Part shown: one piece after another, positions 60,403-64,000 of the stretch | How the letters are laid out: the number at the start of each line of letters is the position of its first letter | Numbering within the stretch: the stretch's first letter is position 1 | Origin: Apteryx mantelli | Taxonomy: Eukaryota > Chordata > Aves > Apterygiformes > Apterygidae | Direction of reading: 5' to 3' | Assembly (NCBI RefSeq): GCF_036417845.1 | Contig: NC_089981.1 | Location: forward strand, 9,875,501 to 9,939,500 | DNA: 64,000 bases | Program-made: the position numbers and the translations under genes | Notes under the pieces: model-generated | Database searches by the model: none | The model's input: only the letters and a program-made list of their open reading frames with translations | Told to the model about the DNA's origin: nothing

Positions 60403-63125
60403 CTAGTGGGATAGCTCGCATGACTGGAATGCTGTCATGGATGGCTACGTGCTTTTTAGGAAAGACAGACCAGGACAGCGAGGTGGTGGAGTTGCTCTTT
60501 ATGTGAGAGAGCAACTGGAATGTATTGAGCTGTGCCTAAGGGTGGATGAAGAGCGAGTCGAGAGCTTATGGGTAAGGATTAAAGGGCAGGCTAGCATGGG
60601 TGACACTGCTGTGGGTGTTTACTACAGACCGCCTGATCAGGAAGAGGAAGTCGATGAGGTCTTCTACAGACAGCTGGAAGTAGCCTCACAATCCCAGGCC
60701 CTGGTTCTCATGGGGGACTTCAACCACCCCGATATCTGCTGGAAAGACAACACAGCTAGGCACAAACAGTCCCGGAGGTTCCTGCAGAGCATTGGTGACA
60801 ACTTCTTGACACAGGTGGTGGAGGAGCCAACAAGGAGAGGTGTGCTGCTGGACCTCGTACTAACAAACAAAGAAGGACTGGTGGAAGATGTGAAGGTCGG
60901 GGGCAGCCTTGGCTGCAGTGACCATGAGATGGTGGAGTTCAGGATCCTGCGAGGAGGAGGCAGGGCACCAAGTAGGATCGCAACCCTGGACTTGAGGAGA
61001 GCAAACTTTGGCTTCTTCAGGGACCTACTTGGAGGAATCCCATGGGTGAGGGCCCTAGAAGGAAGGAGTGTTCAAGAGAGCTGGTTAATATTCAAACACC
61101 ACTTCCTCCAGGCTCAAGAACGGTGCATCCCTACGAGTAGGAAGTCAAGCAAAGGAGGCAGGAGACCTGCATGGATGAGCAAGGAGCTCCTGGCAAAACT
61201 CAACCAGAAGGAGGAAGTCTACAGAAAGTGGAAAGGGGGACAGGAACATTGTCAGAGTATGCAGGGATGCAACGAGGAAGGCTAAGGCCCGTTTGGAATT
61301 ACATCTGGCGAGAGATGTCAAGGACAACAAGAAGGGCTTCTTCAAAGACATCAGTAGCAAGAGGAAGACTAGGGAAAATGTGGGCCCTTTGCTGAATGGG
61401 GTGGGTGCCCTGGTGACGAAGGATGCAGAGAAGGCAGAGTTACTGAATGCCGCCTTTGCTTCAGTCTTTCCTGCTGAGGCCAGCCCTCAGGAACCCCAGA
61501 CGCTGGAGGCAAGAGAGAAAGTCTGGAGAAAGGAAGACTTTCCCTTGGTGGAGGAGGATCGGGTTAGAGATCATTTAAGCAAACTTGACACCCACAAATC
61601 CATGGGCCCCAATGGGATGCACCCACAAGTGCTGAGGGAGCTGGCGGACGGTATTGCTAAGCCACTCTCCATCCTCTTTGAAAGGTCATGGAGAACAGGA
61701 GAGGTGCCTGAAGACTGGAAGAAAGCCAGTGTCGCCCCAGTCTTCAAAAAGGGCAAGAAGGAGGACTCAGGCAACTACAGGCCAGTCAGCCTCACCTCCA
61801 TCCCTGGAAAGGTGATGGAGCAGCTCATCCTGGAGGCCACCTCCAAGCATGTGGAGGACAAGAAGGTGATCAGGAGTAGTCAGCATGGCTTCACCAAGGG
61901 GAAATCCTGCTTAACCAATCTGATAGCCTTCTGTGATGGAATGACTGGCTGGGTAGATGAGGGGAGAGCAGTGGATGTTGTCTCCCTTGACTTGAGGAAG
62001 GCTTTTGACACTGTCTCCCATAGCATCCTCATAGACAAGCTCAGGAAGTGTGGGTTAGATGAGTGGACAGTGAGGTGGATTGAGACCTGGCTGAATGGCA
62101 GAGCTCAGAGAGTTGTGATCAGTGGCACAGAGTCTAGTTGGAGGCCTGTAGCTAGCGGTGTCCCCCAGGGGTCAGTCCTGGGTCCAGTCTTGTTCAGCTT
62201 CTTCATCAATGACCTGGATGAAGGCACAGAGTGCACACTCAGCAAGTTTGCTGAGGATACAAAACTGGGAGGAGTGGCCGATACCCCAGAGGGCTGTGCT
62301 GCCATTCAGAGAGACCTGGACAGGCTGGAGAGGTGGGTGTAGAGGAACCTCCTGAAGCTCAACAAAGGCAAGTGCAGGGTCCTGCACCTGGGGAGGAATA
62401 ACCCCATGCACCAGGACAGGTTGGGGCAGACCTGCTGGAAAGCAGCTCTGTGGAGAAGGATCTGGGAGTGCTGGTGGACACCAAGTTAAGCATGAGGCAG
62501 CAATGTGCCCTTGTGGCCAGGAAGGCCAATGGTATCCTGGGGTGCATCAGGAAGAGTGTTGCCAGCAGGTCGAGGGAGGTGATTCTCCCCTCTACTCAGC
62601 CCTGGTGAGGCCACATCTGGAGTACTGCGTCCAGTTCTGGGCTCCCCAGGACAAGAGGGATGTGGCACTACTGGAGCAAGTGCAGCGAAGGGCTACAAAG
62701 ATGATTAGGGGACTGGAGCATCTCTCTTATGAGGAAAGGCTGAGAGAGCTTGGCCTGTTTAGCTTGGAGAAGAGAAGGCTGAGAGGAGATCTTATTAACA
62801 TGTACAAGTATCTGAAGGGAGGGTGTCAAGAGGATGGAGCCAGACTCTTTTCAGTGGTGCCCAGCAACAGGACGCGAGGCAATGGGCACAAACTGAAACA
62901 CAGACAGTACAATCTGAACATGAGGAAAAACTTCTTCGCTGTGAGGGTGACAGAGCACTGGAACAGGTTGCCCAGAGAGGCTGTGGAGTCTCCTTCTCTG
63001 GAGATATTCAAAACCCGCCTGGATGCGATCTTGGGCAACTGCTCTAGGTGACCCTGCTTGGGCAGGGGGTTGGACTAGATGATCTCCAGAGGTCCCTTCC
63101 AACCTCAACCATTCTGTGATTCTGT
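60403..63125 (+). mobile_element. CR1 LINE, 2.7 kb, 5'-truncated, with damaged ORF2
   Basis: A non-LTR retrotransposon that encodes endonuclease and reverse transcriptase for target-primed insertion. The copy starts inside the endonuclease domain (WDSSHDWNAVMDGYVLF) and runs to the CR1 3' end, with two ATTCTGTG octamers. ORF2 is open from 60437 to 61285 (endonuclease, including MGDFNHPDICW and SDHEMVEFRIL), shifts frame at about 61270, then is open from 61293 to 62342. That second stretch is the RT, with [26 protein letters not shown] and [10 protein letters not shown]. It has a TAG at 62340-62342 and a second shift near 62585, then the C-terminal domain runs to a stop at 63051. The RT catalytic motif reads FAED (62247-62258) where LINE RTs have ADD. 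The copy is non-autonomous, fairly young by its damage level, and flanked by an 82-bp direct repeat. Confidence 0.95.
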
Positions 63126-63207
63126 GAAATGACTTCAGGAATACTGTTACCCCATAGAATTAAAATGAACAAAAAAGAAAAGTTTTGACCCCTGTTAGTT
63201 CTTTGAA
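63126..63207 (+). repeat. Right copy of the 82-bp direct repeat flanking the CR1 element
   Basis: Begins GAAATGACTTCAGGAATACT directly after the last CR1 octamer and ends TTAGTTCTTTGAA. It has eight substitutions from the left copy, all transitions, and no indels. Confidence 0.9.
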
Positions 63208-64000
63208 TGTTCTGGTGCAGACATTTTCCCTTCTTTCTCTGCCCTCAACTTAATTTCAAAAAATCAGATTTAGATCCATTCCTTTTAAATCCAGCCCTTC
63301 ACTTGCTCATAAACTGTTTTAGTGTTAATTAGATCCACGCACCAGCCAACCCAGAAAGAGAGTAATGGAGACACAAAGGAGGGAAGGATTGAGGGCAGGA
63401 GCCAAAAATAAAAAAAAAAAAAATAGAAAGTCTGGAGAGCTGGATGGAGAGGCAGAGAAATGCCCTTTCAGCCCTGCAGCAACAGGCAAGTGCCAGTGCC
63501 AGGAAGAGAGGTGACCCTCACAGCAGCTACTGGGAAGACAGTGAGATAAGGTGCTGTGGCTGGGAGCTGAAAGCTTTCTCAGAAGCACTAGGGTGAGAGG
63601 CCTTGCATGGCACTGCGTAAGGGGAGCGAGGCATCCGCAGCGTGGGGCGAGACGGTGGTGGGGAAGAGATTTGGCACAGGGACAGGAGGGTGGCTGATGG
63701 CTCAGCAGGAGCTGTGTGCTGCAGCCACATAGGGAAGGGAAAAGCTCCTTACAAGCACCTTTCTCTCCACTGCCTGTACAGGCAGCCTAGGGCAACTAAC
63801 TCATCTGGAGATGGCCATCTTGGGCGAAAGCTGGGAGTGATGAGTTGAGATGTCCTCTGGGGACAGCGATGGAGAGGCTCAGGGTGTAGGTGAGGAATTG
63901 GTGCTCTTCTCTACACACACAGAAGCACCACGCATCACTCCAGGACCCCTGTGTGTTGACCAGAGCAGCCGTGGCACCAGCTGAACGGTCCCCTAGGTGT
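63208..64000. other. Unassigned right end of the window
   Basis: No gene recognised. An A-run lies at 63411-63423. The rest is purine-rich sequence with short open frames only. Confidence 0.4.

Noticed and set aside
1-64000. tRNA, rRNA, CRISPR arrays or bacterial-type operons
   Set aside because: No cloverleaf with A and B boxes, no rRNA signatures and no spaced repeats were found. The window is vertebrate nuclear DNA.

Overview
This window looks like vertebrate nuclear DNA from a bird or a close sauropsid relative. It holds CR1 LINE copies, including one ending in the octamer typical of avian CR1 (two ATTCTGTG units at about 63110-63125). It also holds intronless olfactory receptor (OR) coding exons, a Mas-related GPCR pair and a multi-exon TRIM locus. 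Gene density is low, and most of the 64 kb is unassigned intergenic DNA of moderate A+T content.

Layout: a broken Mas-related receptor copy (965-1622) is followed by a possible old LTR with quasi-repeats (about 2900-3760) and an OR fragment (4004-4189). Two intact OR coding exons follow (7889-8827 and 15331-16314). A TRIM locus (20937-25462) has RING, B-box, 96-nt, 23-nt, 116-nt and PRY/SPRY exons. It lacks the usual coiled-coil exon, has a RING zinc ligand replaced by Gly, and its SPRY loses frame. Next come a decayed CR1 fragment (25900-26988), joined directly to an antisense OR remnant (about 26990-27235), and a solo LTR with a perfect 5-bp target duplication (27669-28494).

From 28.5 to 42.3 kb the sequence is mostly unassigned, with a CR1 scrap at 30.75 kb and a second probable solo LTR (41457-41942). 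Two OR pseudogenes follow (42380-43259 and 49131-50147), with a short antisense CR1 between them (47278-47420). An intact Mas-related receptor coding exon (55205-56158) is about 95% identical over 657 bp to the broken copy 54 kb upstream. The window closes with a 2.7-kb 5'-truncated CR1 (60403-63125).

The three intact receptor genes (two OR, one Mas-related) are single-exon seven-transmembrane GPCRs, each with a plausible 3' splice site shortly upstream of its start. The locus reads as a chemosensory or sensory GPCR cluster under birth-and-death evolution, with four broken OR loci and one broken Mas-related copy. There is no operon-like organisation. The most unusual observation is an 82-bp direct repeat (8 mismatches, no gaps) immediately flanking the large CR1, since CR1 elements normally leave no or very short target-site duplications. 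I found no convincing novel multi-gene system.
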